Shown piece by piece: positions 1 through 9,937 of a stretch of 41,919 nucleotides of DNA; the first letter of the stretch is position 1; every line of letters starts with the position of its first letter. The position numbers and the translations under genes are program-made. The DNA is from Cyclobacterium xiamenense (GTDB lineage: Bacteria; Bacteroidota; Bacteroidia; Cytophagales; Cyclobacteriaceae). The stretch spans positions 1-41,919 of the forward strand of contig NZ_WIOK01000040.1 of the NCBI RefSeq assembly GCF_009467825.1. The letters run 5' to 3'. The notes beneath the pieces are model-generated. The model searched no databases, had not been told where the DNA came from, and worked only from the letters and a program-made list of their open reading frames with translations.

Positions 1-51
1 CATGAGTTCATCAACCTCATCTTTCAATAATTTAATAGTGTACCTCTTCAT
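1..51 (-). CDS. Partial gene, possible IS630-type transposase N-terminus
   Basis: An ATG on the minus strand at 49-51 opens a frame of 17 codons that runs off the left edge of the window (MKRYTIKLLKDEVDELM). The charged, short N-terminus resembles the start of the helix-turn-helix domain of IS630-family transposases, which often begin with a similar Lys-Arg-Tyr strand followed by an acidic helix. Only 17 residues are visible, so the family call is a guess. The AT-rich stretch 52-108 between it and the cysteine desulfurase gene would hold its promoter or inverted repeat, but no repeat can be confirmed without the other end. Confidence 0.35.
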   Translation of the reverse strand, partial: MKRYTIKLLKDEVDELM

Positions 52-108
52 AGTTTCTTTTAAAGGTACAAAATTAATACGTCATATCATAATTAACTTA
101 ACACTAAT

Positions 109-1275
109 TCAGTGTTCGGCTGGGGATCGTTCGTTTAGCTGGTTATGGGCTTCGCGAATGTAACAAATCGCTTGCTTGACATCGGTCAAGGTACTGCCCC
201 TACCCAGTGAAAGCCGTAAGGTAGCAATAGCGGTCTGGGAATCCAAACCCATGGCTAGCAGTACATGGGACGGCTTGTCGGAAATACTGCTGCAAGCGGA
301 ACCGGAACTCACCGCCAGTTTTTTGTTGATTCGAAGCAGGAATTGCTTACCCGGAATTCCGCGAAAAGAAATGTTGCTGACATGGGGCAACCTGGAATCG
401 ACGGATCCGTTACGTTGGGCGCCGTCGATTTTCAGCAACGCGTGTTCCAGGGAATCCCGAAGTTGCATTAACCGCATCGACTCTGCATCCATTCCTTGCT
501 GCGCTATTTCGGAAGCCTTGCCAAGGCCCACGATGCCGGGCACGTTTAGCGTACCACTTCGCCGACCAATTTCCTGCCCTCCTCCGGTAATCTGAGGTTC
601 CAGACCGACACCTCCCTTGTTTTTTCGCAAGTACAATGCCCCTACCCCTTTGGGTCCGTACATTTTGTGGGAAGAAAGTGCCAGCATGTCTACGCCCAAA
701 TCACGCACATCAACCGGCACCTTGCCCACTGCCTGCACCGCATCTGTGAAGAATACGATCCCCCGTTCGCGGGCGACTGTGGCCATTTTGCGGATGGGAT
801 GCAGGTAGCCCGTCTCGTTATTGGCCAGCATGCCCGCGATCAAAACGGTATCTGAGGTGATGCTTCTTTCCAGCAAATCCAACGATACCGAACCATCCGG
901 TTGGCTGGGAAGAATCGTTAGTGAACAACCCTGACTTTCCAGAGTTTTTAGGGTGTCCAATACCGCCTTGTGTTCCGTCGCAAAGGTAATCAGGTGATTT
1001 CCCTTGGACCTCAACCGGGCCACTGCTCCCCTCAAGGCCAGATTAATGGCTTCTGTGGCGCCACTGGTAAAAACGATTTCCCCGGCAGAAGCTCCGATCA
1101 ATGAAGCTACTTGTTCCCGCGCATTTTCCACAGCCTCCTCCGCTACCCATCCGTAGGGATGTTGGCCGCTGGAGGGATTACCAAAATGTTCGGTAAAATA
1201 GGGCACCATTTCCTCCAGTACTGCGGGATGGCAGGGCGTGGTTGCATTGTAGTCCATGTAAATGGGGTAGTTCAT
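109..1275 (-). CDS. Cysteine desulfurase (NifS/IscS family)
   Basis: A PLP-dependent class V aminotransferase-fold enzyme of 388 residues that would take sulfur from L-cysteine for Fe-S cluster or thio-cofactor assembly in the cytoplasm. Visible landmarks are the N-terminal MDYNATTP strand, His102 in TEHKAV stacking on PLP, Asp178 in FTDAVQAVGK, the PLP lysine Lys204 in SSHKMYGPKG, and the persulfide cysteine Cys328 in SSGSACSS. The length fits the family. The short active-site loop with SGSACSS resembles NifS/IscS rather than SufS. It lies 33 bases downstream of the protease gene on the same strand and may be co-transcribed with it. No iscU or sufE is nearby, so which assembly system it serves cannot be read from context. 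Confidence 0.93.
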   Translation of the reverse strand: MNYPIYMDYNATTPCHPAVLEEMVPYFTEHFGNPSSGQHPYGWVAEEAVENAREQVASLIGASAGEIVFTSGATEAINLALRGAVARLRSKGNHLITFATEHKAVLDTLKTLESQGCSLTILPSQPDGSVSLDLLERSITSDTVLIAGMLANNETGYLHPIRKMATVARERGIVFFTDAVQAVGKVPVDVRDLGVDMLALSSHKMYGPKGVGALYLRKNKGGVGLEPQITGGGQEIGRRSGTLNVPGIVGLGKASEIAQQGMDAESMRLMQLRDSLEHALLKIDGAQRNGSVDSRLPHVSNISFRGIPGKQFLLRINKKLAVSSGSACSSISDKPSHVLLAMGLDSQTAIATLRLSLGRGSTLTDVKQAICYIREAHNQLNERSPAEH

Positions 1276-1308
1276 ACCATGTGCAGTTTTCCGGGTAATG
1301 CGGTACTT

Positions 1309-2967
1309 CTAGTCGTATTTGCTTCGCTGTGCCGCCAGTTGCAGGGCCTGGTAAGCGTTTACTACGCCTCCAGTAGCACTAAGCGTGTCAAATCCAATCA
1401 GCTCCTCTTGTCCCGGGAGCTGCACCTGCTCCGTTGTTGGCTTGTAGACGGATTGGATCAGGATTTCCCGAAGATCTTTGGGTTTCAAGTCCGGGTAGTA
1501 CGCCCAAACCATGGCAGCAACACCGGCAACCGTCGGCGCCGCCATACTGGTACCGCTGTTGGTTTCGTATTCCGAGCCGGGAACAGTAGAGTAAATATCC
1601 ACTCCCGGGGCAAATAGATCCACTCCCTCGTTACTAAAATTAGAGAAATCGGCGGCCAAATTATCCGAATCAATCGCAGCGGACGCACCTACTTCCAGCC
1701 AGGCATCAGAGGAACCCCTTCGTCCATACCAACGGTTGGGGAAGTTGTTGTCCGGATTGATTTCTTTGGAACTATTCCCGGCCGCATGGATCAGGAGAAC
1801 GCCCTTTCTTCGGGCGTATTTTACGGCCTTGTCCACGTATTTTTTTCCCGGGGAATAGGATTTTCCAAAACTCATATTGATAATATGAGCGCCGTTGTCC
1901 ACGGCATACCGAATGGCGTTTGCAATGTCTTTATCCCGTTCGTCACCATTGGGAACTGCACGGACCGGCATGATCAGCACGTGCTCTGCAATGCCGTCTA
2001 TACCCAAATCGTTGCCACGTTTGGCCGCTATAATTCCGGCTACATGGGTGCCATGCGTAGCATCCGGACCGGTAGGGTCGTTGTTGCCGTAATATTTCTC
2101 TTTGTAATCCTCCGGGTCGTCTCCAACAATATCGCGGGGATCAAAATCGGTATTGTAGGCATAATTGGCCTGCACTTCAAAATGCTCTACGGCTCCATCC
2201 AGTACTTCCAAAATCTCATTGACACTAGGATCCGGCATATTAATCATCGAAAATAACTGCGAAAGCATTTCCAAGGCATTGCTGATTTCCTCCTTTTCGG
2301 ACTCCATTTCGCTTAGATCTTTGAGCGTGAAGTCATCCAACCCGAATTCCTCCTTCACCAGCCTCGCCATGTTTGTGAAGCCATTTAGCATATTGCCGTA
2401 CATGTTATAATTCATCTCGGCTTCTTTTTTGCTTTCTTCAAAATTTTCGTTGACCCGCTGCCAGTAGGCATATTCCTCGCGGTCTCTTTTTTTCACATCC
2501 TCCGCTGCCATCTCGCCGAATTTGGCTTTCAGTCGGTTGTATTCCCTGGTCAACTCGTGTGAATCTTCTTCCACATGGCTGCCATCGGCACCCCCAATAA
2601 AATTCCATCCATGGACATCATCGATGTATCCGTTTCCATCGTCATCAATGCCATTTCCCGGAATTTCCCCAGGATTTTCCCAAATCTTATCCTTCAGATC
2701 CTCGTGTACAATATCCACTCCCGAATCGATAACCGCCACTACCACGGTACGTTTTGCACGCTTTCCGGCTAAAAACTTTTCGTGGGCTTTTTCAGCTCCC
2801 GTCCCTAGATACCCGTCCTCGATCGGATCCAATAAAAACCAATTTGTCGGCGCCTCAAGGCTATCCTTTTCGCTAGGAAAAGTCGTTTCACCGAAGCTAA
2901 TAAGCGGGAAGCCAAGACAGATTCCTGTCAGTAGTATCCAAAAAGAAATCATCGAATGTATTTTCAT
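1309..2967 (-). CDS. Secreted subtilisin-like serine protease (S8)
   Basis: A 552-residue exported S8 peptidase. Residues 1-26 form a signal peptide (basic start, hydrophobic core, cleavage near FGE). The catalytic triad is visible as Asp81 in VIDSGVD, His305 in ATHGTHVAG and Ser474 in SGTSMAAPTVAG; the oxyanion Asn lies in HAAGNSS near residue 398. Asp and His are 224 residues apart, against about 30-60 in ordinary subtilisins. The extra segment holds a calcium-loop-like stretch (GIDDDGNGYIDD) followed by a long, charged, probably helical region (about 140-260). No C-terminal sorting domain is seen; the protein ends soon after the S8 fold. It probably degrades or processes proteins in the periplasm or outside the cell. 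Confidence 0.93.
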   Translation of the reverse strand: MKIHSMISFWILLTGICLGFPLISFGETTFPSEKDSLEAPTNWFLLDPIEDGYLGTGAEKAHEKFLAGKRAKRTVVVAVIDSGVDIVHEDLKDKIWENPGEIPGNGIDDDGNGYIDDVHGWNFIGGADGSHVEEDSHELTREYNRLKAKFGEMAAEDVKKRDREEYAYWQRVNENFEESKKEAEMNYNMYGNMLNGFTNMARLVKEEFGLDDFTLKDLSEMESEKEEISNALEMLSQLFSMINMPDPSVNEILEVLDGAVEHFEVQANYAYNTDFDPRDIVGDDPEDYKEKYYGNNDPTGPDATHGTHVAGIIAAKRGNDLGIDGIAEHVLIMPVRAVPNGDERDKDIANAIRYAVDNGAHIINMSFGKSYSPGKKYVDKAVKYARRKGVLLIHAAGNSSKEINPDNNFPNRWYGRRGSSDAWLEVGASAAIDSDNLAADFSNFSNEGVDLFAPGVDIYSTVPGSEYETNSGTSMAAPTVAGVAAMVWAYYPDLKPKDLREILIQSVYKPTTEQVQLPGQEELIGFDTLSATGGVVNAYQALQLAAQRSKYD

Positions 2968-3122
2968 GAAAGTAACCGTGTATTAAAACGAATAAATAAA
3001 ATTAATGGGATTTTTTATCAAATCCCTTACACCTAACGAAGGAAAGGTAGTAAAGATCCAATTTGCATCAAATTTCAAAAACGTTTACGGCAAGAATACC
3101 TTTTGTTTGGTAGCTTTTGTAG

Positions 3123-4181
3123 CTAAAACAGCCAACCCAAACGCAAGCCGATGTTTTCCGCCACATGGCCGTGGGCCTTCAGATCTACCCCCAAAACAAA
3201 TCCCGTTGGAAACCAGTAGCTCAATGCATAACGTTGAAAGAAGCGGTGATTTTGGCCGATGAGCGCTGGGTCGGTCAAGTACAGGCCCATCCGCTGGCTG
3301 AAATCTACCCGTCCGAAAACCAAATGGTGCGAAAGAAAGGCAGCCGGAACAAAACCCTGGGTTTCTGCACGGGAAGAAAGCGACTGATCCCAGGAAAGTT
3401 CGGTCCCCAGCCCCAGCTGATTGATACGCGTCAGGGTATGGATTAGATCCATTGAAATTCCGAGTGCGGGTACCCTACCAGTGTCGGCGGGATTGTCCCT
3501 AAAGGTGCCAAAGCTTTCCAAAAGAAAAGAAAGGCGGTGTCTTAGCACGGGTTTTTTATGCGCAGGGAAGACAGGTTGTTCTAACCAATACCCGACCCCT
3601 AAACCAAAGCCCGGAAAATTCATGCCTCGATTGGGCTGTCTTTGCCCTCCATTGGAAATATGGTTGTAGTATCCGGATAGGAAAACCTCCCAGTTTTCGG
3701 ACACCTGATAGGATACTTTCGGAGCCACTGCAAGCAAAAAGCTAAGCGGACTACTAAAAAAGGTGTTTTTCGGATTGCTATTTACATCGTAAACCTTCGT
3801 CAGGTAGGTCATGCCCAGGGTAGCTTTTAGGCGTAACTGCCAGTCGGCACGGCGCCAGAGTACCGGTTCAAAAAAACCAGAAAAGAAAAACGCATCTCCC
3901 AATACGGTCGGATTATTGAAATTTGTATAGCCCAACTCCCCTCCCCAGAGGTAAAAACAATTGCAATTCTCCCAGGTGGATTTCTCCAGGGATAGTTTTT
4001 CGTAGGACAAGCGGATTCCCTGCGGATGGCTTTGGGATATAGGAACCAACTCTTCCGAGTGCGGGAGAATCCAACTTGTTTGTCCTTCCATGGCGAATCT
4101 CGTGAGCCTTTGCCCCCGGGCGTCCGGAAAAACAACGAATCCGACCAGTAGAAATAGACCGATTGCTCGTGTGTGCCTCAT
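3123..4181 (-). CDS. PagL-like lipid A deacylase (acyloxyacyl hydrolase family)
   Basis: A 352-residue protein with an N-terminal signal peptide (about residues 1-23) and alternating hydrophobic beta strands ending in aromatic residues, as expected for an outer-membrane barrel. The motif HISNGG at 174-179 matches the His-x-Ser-Asn active-site signature of PagL-type lipid A 3-O-deacylases. It is much longer than Pseudomonas PagL, as Bacteroidota members usually are. The third catalytic residue of PagL (a Glu about 14 residues after the His) is not obvious; Asn188 lies there in RGMNFPG. Substrate could therefore be lipid A or another outer-membrane lipid. It has its own leader region (2968-3122 separates it from the protease), and is divergent from the metYX unit. 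Confidence 0.75.
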   Translation of the reverse strand: MRHTRAIGLFLLVGFVVFPDARGQRLTRFAMEGQTSWILPHSEELVPISQSHPQGIRLSYEKLSLEKSTWENCNCFYLWGGELGYTNFNNPTVLGDAFFFSGFFEPVLWRRADWQLRLKATLGMTYLTKVYDVNSNPKNTFFSSPLSFLLAVAPKVSYQVSENWEVFLSGYYNHISNGGQRQPNRGMNFPGFGLGVGYWLEQPVFPAHKKPVLRHRLSFLLESFGTFRDNPADTGRVPALGISMDLIHTLTRINQLGLGTELSWDQSLSSRAETQGFVPAAFLSHHLVFGRVDFSQRMGLYLTDPALIGQNHRFFQRYALSYWFPTGFVLGVDLKAHGHVAENIGLRLGWLF

Positions 4182-4317
4182 CCGATTATCTCACTGATTT
4201 TCTGCGATATTGTTTCAAAAAAAGAAAAAAATTCACCAAATAAATTGGAAAATACTCCTTTCTGGGCTTATTTTGCTCCATCCTTTAACTTTTTAAAAGT
4301 GAAAAGGATTTATAAAG

Positions 4318-4412
4318 AAGAGGTAAGAGACAGGCTCGTAGACCCTCTGGCAACCTGGAAAATCCAAGGTGCCAATTCCTGCCAGGTGTGAATGGTTCCA
4401 TCTGGGAATATA
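4318..4412 (+). promoter_or_regulatory. SAM riboswitch (SAM-I clan) ahead of metY
   Basis: The leader carries the two conserved cores of SAM-I-type riboswitches: GGCAACC (within 4350-4356) and AAGGTGCCAATTCCTGCC (about 4365-4382), the S-adenosylmethionine-binding junction. The short CAGGCTCGTAGACCCTCTGG segment before GGCAACC fits the compact P2 of the Bacteroidota form. It precedes metY by about 185 bases, the expected place for control of methionine synthesis by SAM. The exact boundaries and the subclass (SAM-I or a SAM-I/IV variant) cannot be set by eye. An expression platform may include the hairpin at 4483-4511. Confidence 0.85.
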
Positions 4413-4482
4413 AATTCTACAAAATGAGGCCATTTCCGGTAAACCTAAAGGATAAAATTTCCACCAAACGTATCAAAAAATG

Positions 4483-4517
4483 GCTCCACGCGTGCTATCA
4501 GGGCACGGAGCGGTTTT
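4483..4517 (+). terminator. Possible riboswitch expression platform hairpin
   Basis: GCTCC (4483-4487) can pair with GGAGC (4507-4511), and GTGC (4492-4495) with GCAC (4503-4506), giving an interrupted stem followed by GGTTTT. It lies between the SAM riboswitch and the metY start, where a regulated terminator would be expected. The T-run is only four bases, so it is a weak terminator candidate and the mechanism could instead be something else. Confidence 0.35.
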
Positions 4518-4583
4518 GCATGCGTTTCTAAGCGCCAATTCATGCGTATTCATCCCATCATTTTCATAAAAACATAGACCTAA

Positions 4584-5900
<1,317 letters not shown>

Positions 5901-5909
5901 TTTCATCAA

Positions 5910-6965
5910 ATGAACCTTCAATCGCCGCATTTGACCATTGAAATGACCCGAGATATTTTTTATTGCAAGGAAGCACTCCCCTTGGAGTCTGGAGAAATAT
6001 TGCCTGAGTTTCAATTGAGTTATACCACACAGGGACAGCTCAATGTCGAAAAAGACAACGTGATCTGGATCATGCATGCATTGACCGGAGACGCCAACCC
6101 ACAGGAATGGTGGTCGGGCCTGGTAGGAGAAGACAAGTTTTACGACCCTGCCAATTATTTCATCATTTGCGCAAACTATCTCGGATCTTGTTATGGATCC
6201 ACGCAGCCATTGAGTAGCCGTCCGGATACCGGAAAGCCGTATTATTACGATTTCCCAAACCTGACCACCCGAGACATTGCTGCGTCCCTGGACCGGCTGC
6301 GGCTGCATCTCGGCCTGGAAAAAATAAATACGGTGATTGGAGGTTCTTTGGGTGGTCAAGTGGCTTTGGAATGGGCCTATTCCCTGCAAAATCGCTTACA
6401 AAATGCCATTATCATCGCGTCCAATGCGAAAGCATCTCCCTGGATTATCGGTTTTAATGAGACGCAACGTATGGCCATCGAATCCGATGAAACCTGGGGA
6501 AAAGAACATCCAGACGCTGGAAAAAAGGGCCTGGAAACAGCTCGGGCGATTGGCATGCTCAGTTACCGGCACCCGCAAACCTTTGTCCAAAGCCAAAGTG
6601 AGACGGAAGAAAAAACAGACAACTTTAAAATAAGTAGTTACCTGCGTTACCAGGGGCAAAAGCTTGCCAATCGCTTCAATGCGCTGTCTTACTGGATTCT
6701 TTCCAAGGCCATGGATAGTCACGATTTGGGAAGAGGCAGGGGCGGTACCCCCAATGCCCTCGCCCGTATCCACTGCCGGGTACTTTCAATCGGTGTCGAT
6801 ACCGACGTCTTGTTTACCTGCGACGAATCCCGGTATATCGCCCGCTACGTAGCCAAGGGTACCTATCGGGAAATCAAATCCGCCTACGGACACGATGCCT
6901 TTCTGATTGAATACGAGCAATTACATTACATCCTGCAGTCCTTTTACCTGGAAAATAATCAATAA
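5910..6965 (+). CDS. metX: Homoserine O-acetyltransferase
   Basis: An alpha/beta-hydrolase-fold acyltransferase of 351 residues that activates L-homoserine with acetyl-CoA. Visible landmarks are MHALTGDAN (about 55-63), the nucleophile Ser146 in GGSLGGQ, the Asp in the SIGVDTDVLF strand and the His in AYGHDAFL near the C-terminus. It follows metY by 9 bases and shares its riboswitch leader. Homoserine acetyl- and succinyltransferases of the MetX fold cannot be told apart with certainty by eye, but pairing with a MetY enzyme favours acetyl transfer. Confidence 0.93.
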   Translation: MNLQSPHLTIEMTRDIFYCKEALPLESGEILPEFQLSYTTQGQLNVEKDNVIWIMHALTGDANPQEWWSGLVGEDKFYDPANYFIICANYLGSCYGSTQPLSSRPDTGKPYYYDFPNLTTRDIAASLDRLRLHLGLEKINTVIGGSLGGQVALEWAYSLQNRLQNAIIIASNAKASPWIIGFNETQRMAIESDETWGKEHPDAGKKGLETARAIGMLSYRHPQTFVQSQSETEEKTDNFKISSYLRYQGQKLANRFNALSYWILSKAMDSHDLGRGRGGTPNALARIHCRVLSIGVDTDVLFTCDESRYIARYVAKGTYREIKSAYGHDAFLIEYEQLHYILQSFYLENNQ

Positions 6966-6982
6966 TTGCCAAACAACCCCTC

Positions 6983-7375
6983 ATGATTCCGTACAACCGT
7001 ATCAAAGAAACCTGCCTTTACATCCCTAATCTGGATAAAGCGGTGGCGTTCTACAACGGCTTATTGGAAATGCCCCTCATTTCGAAGGTTGAAGGAAGGC
7101 ATGTTTTTTTTAGATGCGGGGATTCGGTTTTGCTGTGCTTTTTGCCGGAAGTAACCGGAAAGGAGAGCAGCCTCCCTCCGCATTATGCCCATGGGAAGCA
7201 ACACATTGCCTTCGAAGTACCGGAAGCCGATTACCTGGCTACCCGGGCGCTTCTTCGTGAAAAGGGCATCGAAATCACCCACGAACAAGACTGGGGCCGC
7301 GATCGAAATAGTTTTTATTTTGAGGACCCCTTCGGACACGTACTCGAAATCGTTCCCACTGGCATCTGGGAGTAG
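6983..7375 (+). CDS. VOC (glyoxalase/bleomycin-resistance fold) protein
   Basis: A 130-residue single vicinal-oxygen-chelate domain made of two beta-alpha-beta-beta-beta modules: the first with the NLDKAVAFYNGLL helix, the second ending in FEDPFGHVLEIVP. Possible metal ligands are Glu8 in KETCLY, the His in KQHIAFEV and the Glu in HVLEIV. The family includes glyoxalase I, dioxygenases and drug-binding proteins, and nothing here fixes the substrate. It starts 17 bases after metX and is probably read through from the methionine unit, but a role in that pathway is not shown. Confidence 0.8.
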   Translation: MIPYNRIKETCLYIPNLDKAVAFYNGLLEMPLISKVEGRHVFFRCGDSVLLCFLPEVTGKESSLPPHYAHGKQHIAFEVPEADYLATRALLREKGIEITHEQDWGRDRNSFYFEDPFGHVLEIVPTGIWE

Positions 7376-7511
7376 TCCTGGTCTCCTTTTCCATCCCATC
7401 GTTTTCCGGAAACCTTCTGCTCATCATTTGGTAACCGTTTATTTATCCCCAAGTATTGGTGATTCCCATTTCTTTTCGAATATTGCGTAAAAAACCAGCA
7501 ACGTTATACCC

Positions 7512-8291
7512 ATGGTACACCGCATTCTTCTTACCTTTCTGCTACTAGGAACCGTGTTTTTGCAGACTAATGCCCAACAAATGAACTTCCACCGCAATAA
7601 AGTAATCGCTCACCGGGGAGCCTGGAAAGCCGCTCCGCATCCTCAAAATTCGCTGGCCTCCCTGCAACAGGCAGTAGACATGGGCTGCGAAGGATCGGAA
7701 TTTGATGTATGGATGACTGCCGACGGAGTGCTGGTAGCCAATCACGATGCGGATCACGAAGGAATGGTTATTGAAGAGGTAACCTATGCCGAGCTGCTAA
7801 GAAAACCATTGCCCAACGGAGAAAAAGTCCCTACTGCCGAAGAATACATTCGGCAAGGAATGACCCAGCAGGGAACCAAACTGATCTTTGAGATCAAACC
7901 ATCCCGGATATCCAAGGAAAGAGGGCAGGAATTGGCGACAAAATCGGTGGAACTGGTGAAAAGATTAAATGCCGAAGAATGGATCGACTACATCACCTTC
8001 GATTATGACATCGGATTGCGCGTATTGGCGTTGGATCCCAATGCCAACGTGGCCTATCTAATGGGAGATAAAACACCGAAACAACTAAAAGATCATGGTT
8101 TTTTCGGTTTTGATTACAACATAAAAACCGTGAAGGAAAACCCACAATGGATCGACGAAGCACACGAATTGGGCTTGACAGTCAATGTGTGGACCGTCAA
8201 TAAGGAAGAAGACATGCAATGGCTGCTGGAAAAAAACGTGGATTTCATCACAACAGATGAGCCGGAAAAACTATTCTCCCTGATCCATTGA
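7512..8291 (+). CDS. Secreted glycerophosphodiester phosphodiesterase
   Basis: A 259-residue protein with a signal peptide (residues 1-21, cleavage after TNAQ) followed by one GDPD TIM-barrel domain. The active-site features are IAHRGAW near residue 34, NSLASL, the Glu/Asp pair in CEGSEFDVWMT, VANHD, the Glu in IFEIKPS and the C-terminal VNVWTVN strand. It would hydrolyse deacylated phospholipids such as glycerophosphocholine to glycerol 3-phosphate and an alcohol in the periplasm. The next gene, another phosphodiesterase, starts 7 bases after its stop, so the two probably act together on phosphodiesters. Confidence 0.9.
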   Translation: MVHRILLTFLLLGTVFLQTNAQQMNFHRNKVIAHRGAWKAAPHPQNSLASLQQAVDMGCEGSEFDVWMTADGVLVANHDADHEGMVIEEVTYAELLRKPLPNGEKVPTAEEYIRQGMTQQGTKLIFEIKPSRISKERGQELATKSVELVKRLNAEEWIDYITFDYDIGLRVLALDPNANVAYLMGDKTPKQLKDHGFFGFDYNIKTVKENPQWIDEAHELGLTVNVWTVNKEEDMQWLLEKNVDFITTDEPEKLFSLIH

Positions 8292-8298
8292 GCCCATC

Positions 8299-9903
8299 AT
8301 GAAACCCAATACTCCCGTATACCTGCACCTGCTACTGGGAAACCTACTGTTTCTCGCCTGCTGCATCGGGTGCCAGCCAAAGGTCCCCGAACGAAAAGTA
8401 ACCCACGCCATTCTCATCGGTCTCGACGCCTTTGGGTCCCGGGGTTTCCAAAAGGCCGAGACGCCCTATATGAATCAACTGGTTGCAGAAGGCGCCATCG
8501 CCCCCTTTGCCCGGGCCGTATTGCCGACCAACTCCTCCCCCAACTGGACCTCCATGCTCACTGGTGCCGATCCGTTGCAACACGGGGTCTATGACAATGC
8601 CTGGGAATTAGACAAGCAGCGGTGGCCGCCCGTGCTGACAACCGACAGTGGTCGGTACCCCAGTTTGTTTAACTGGATGCACGAGCAACTACCAGATGCC
8701 AACATGCAGCTGTTTTACGAATGGGGAGGACTTGCCCGTCTCTACGATTTGGACGCCGCAAAGCGGGTATACAAAGGAAGCAGTGGAGACGATGTTTTTT
8801 CGAAAGCCGTACAGGCATTTTTCGAAGAAAAACCAGATTTTTTATTCATTGATATCGACGAAATCGATCATTTCGGCCATCAGGACGGGCACGACTCCCG
8901 GGCCTATTTTAACTCCATCTCGCATTACGATAGCCTAATTGGTGACTTTGTGCAAAAATTGGAAGACGCGGGTATCATGGACGAAACATTGATTCTGATT
9001 ACCGGAGATCATGGTGGTATTGGCAAAGGGCATGGGGGAACCAGTCTGGACGAATTGGAAATCCCCATTATCCTATACGGAAAAGGAATCCAGCCCGGCC
9101 GAGTAATTGACAAGCCTTGCTATCAGTACGACGTGGCTCCTACCCTGGCATACGCCCTGGGGATAACCCCACCCAAAGCTGGCGTGGGAAGGCCGATTGT
9201 CGAAGCGTTTGATCCCTCGGTTCCTGCCGATTCATTCGCTCCCATGCCGCTGATTTTTCCTACCGGAGGATTTTTCAAACAGGACACGCTTCTGTTGGAA
9301 GTAAAATCGGATGCACCCCATGCAGAAATACGCTATACCCTGGATGGCACGGTTCCTACGGCTACCACTGGCACCGTCTATCAGGAACCCATCCACTTAA
9401 AGCGGAGCGAATTGGTTACGGCAATTTCGGTGGTCAATGGAGAGGAAAGCCGGCCTGAAATCCAACAATACCGCCTGACCACGAAGCCGGGCCGGGTCAA
9501 TTGGGAATACCTGGAAGGTACGTTTTCCCGGGTCCCTGACTTCCAGGGCCTTGTCATACAAGCCAGTGGAAAAAGCTCGGAGATCAGCCTCGAAGAAATC
9601 CCACACCGGGAAGACCACTTCGCTGTACGCTATACCGCCACACTTGTGGTCCCGACCGAAGGTCAGTATACCTTTTACCTACAATCCGACGATGGAAGCC
9701 TTTTGTACGTGAATGGGGAACTGCTCATTGATAACGACGGCTCTCATTCTGCAGCGGAAAAAAGTAACACCCTTGAACTGGTTGCCGGCAAACAAGAACT
9801 GGAAGTTCGTTATTTCGAGGACATCGCAGGAGAAACACTCCAGTTGTTTATTTCCGGCCCCGGTATTCCCCGACAGCTGGTATCTGCAGACTTTTTTGAG
9901 TAA
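8299..9903 (+). CDS. Lipoprotein phosphodiesterase of the alkaline phosphatase fold with PA14 domain
   Basis: A 534-residue protein. The N-terminus has a hydrophobic stretch ending in LACCIGCQ, a lipobox-like site, so it is probably membrane-anchored. Residues about 35-300 are a type I phosphodiesterase/nucleotide pyrophosphatase domain: LIGLDAFG (metal Asp), a probable nucleophile Ser79 in PTNSSPNWTSMLTG, DIDEIDHFGHQDG and TGDHGGIGKGHGG (metal His/Asp). About 310-395 resembles the small beta-sandwich found at the C-terminus of chitobiase-type enzymes (EIRYTLDGTVPT), and about 400-534 is a PA14-like domain (YTFYLQSDDGSLLYVNG), a carbohydrate-binding module. The order suggests an enzyme acting on phosphodiester substituents of a glycan or surface polymer. 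It ends 34 bases from the convergent racemase gene. Confidence 0.85.
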   Translation: MKPNTPVYLHLLLGNLLFLACCIGCQPKVPERKVTHAILIGLDAFGSRGFQKAETPYMNQLVAEGAIAPFARAVLPTNSSPNWTSMLTGADPLQHGVYDNAWELDKQRWPPVLTTDSGRYPSLFNWMHEQLPDANMQLFYEWGGLARLYDLDAAKRVYKGSSGDDVFSKAVQAFFEEKPDFLFIDIDEIDHFGHQDGHDSRAYFNSISHYDSLIGDFVQKLEDAGIMDETLILITGDHGGIGKGHGGTSLDELEIPIILYGKGIQPGRVIDKPCYQYDVAPTLAYALGITPPKAGVGRPIVEAFDPSVPADSFAPMPLIFPTGGFFKQDTLLLEVKSDAPHAEIRYTLDGTVPTATTGTVYQEPIHLKRSELVTAISVVNGEESRPEIQQYRLTTKPGRVNWEYLEGTFSRVPDFQGLVIQASGKSSEISLEEIPHREDHFAVRYTATLVVPTEGQYTFYLQSDDGSLLYVNGELLIDNDGSHSAAEKSNTLELVAGKQELEVRYFEDIAGETLQLFISGPGIPRQLVSADFFE

Positions 9904-9937
9904 GTCCCGATAGTGAAATTGATCGGTGCGGTGCTCG

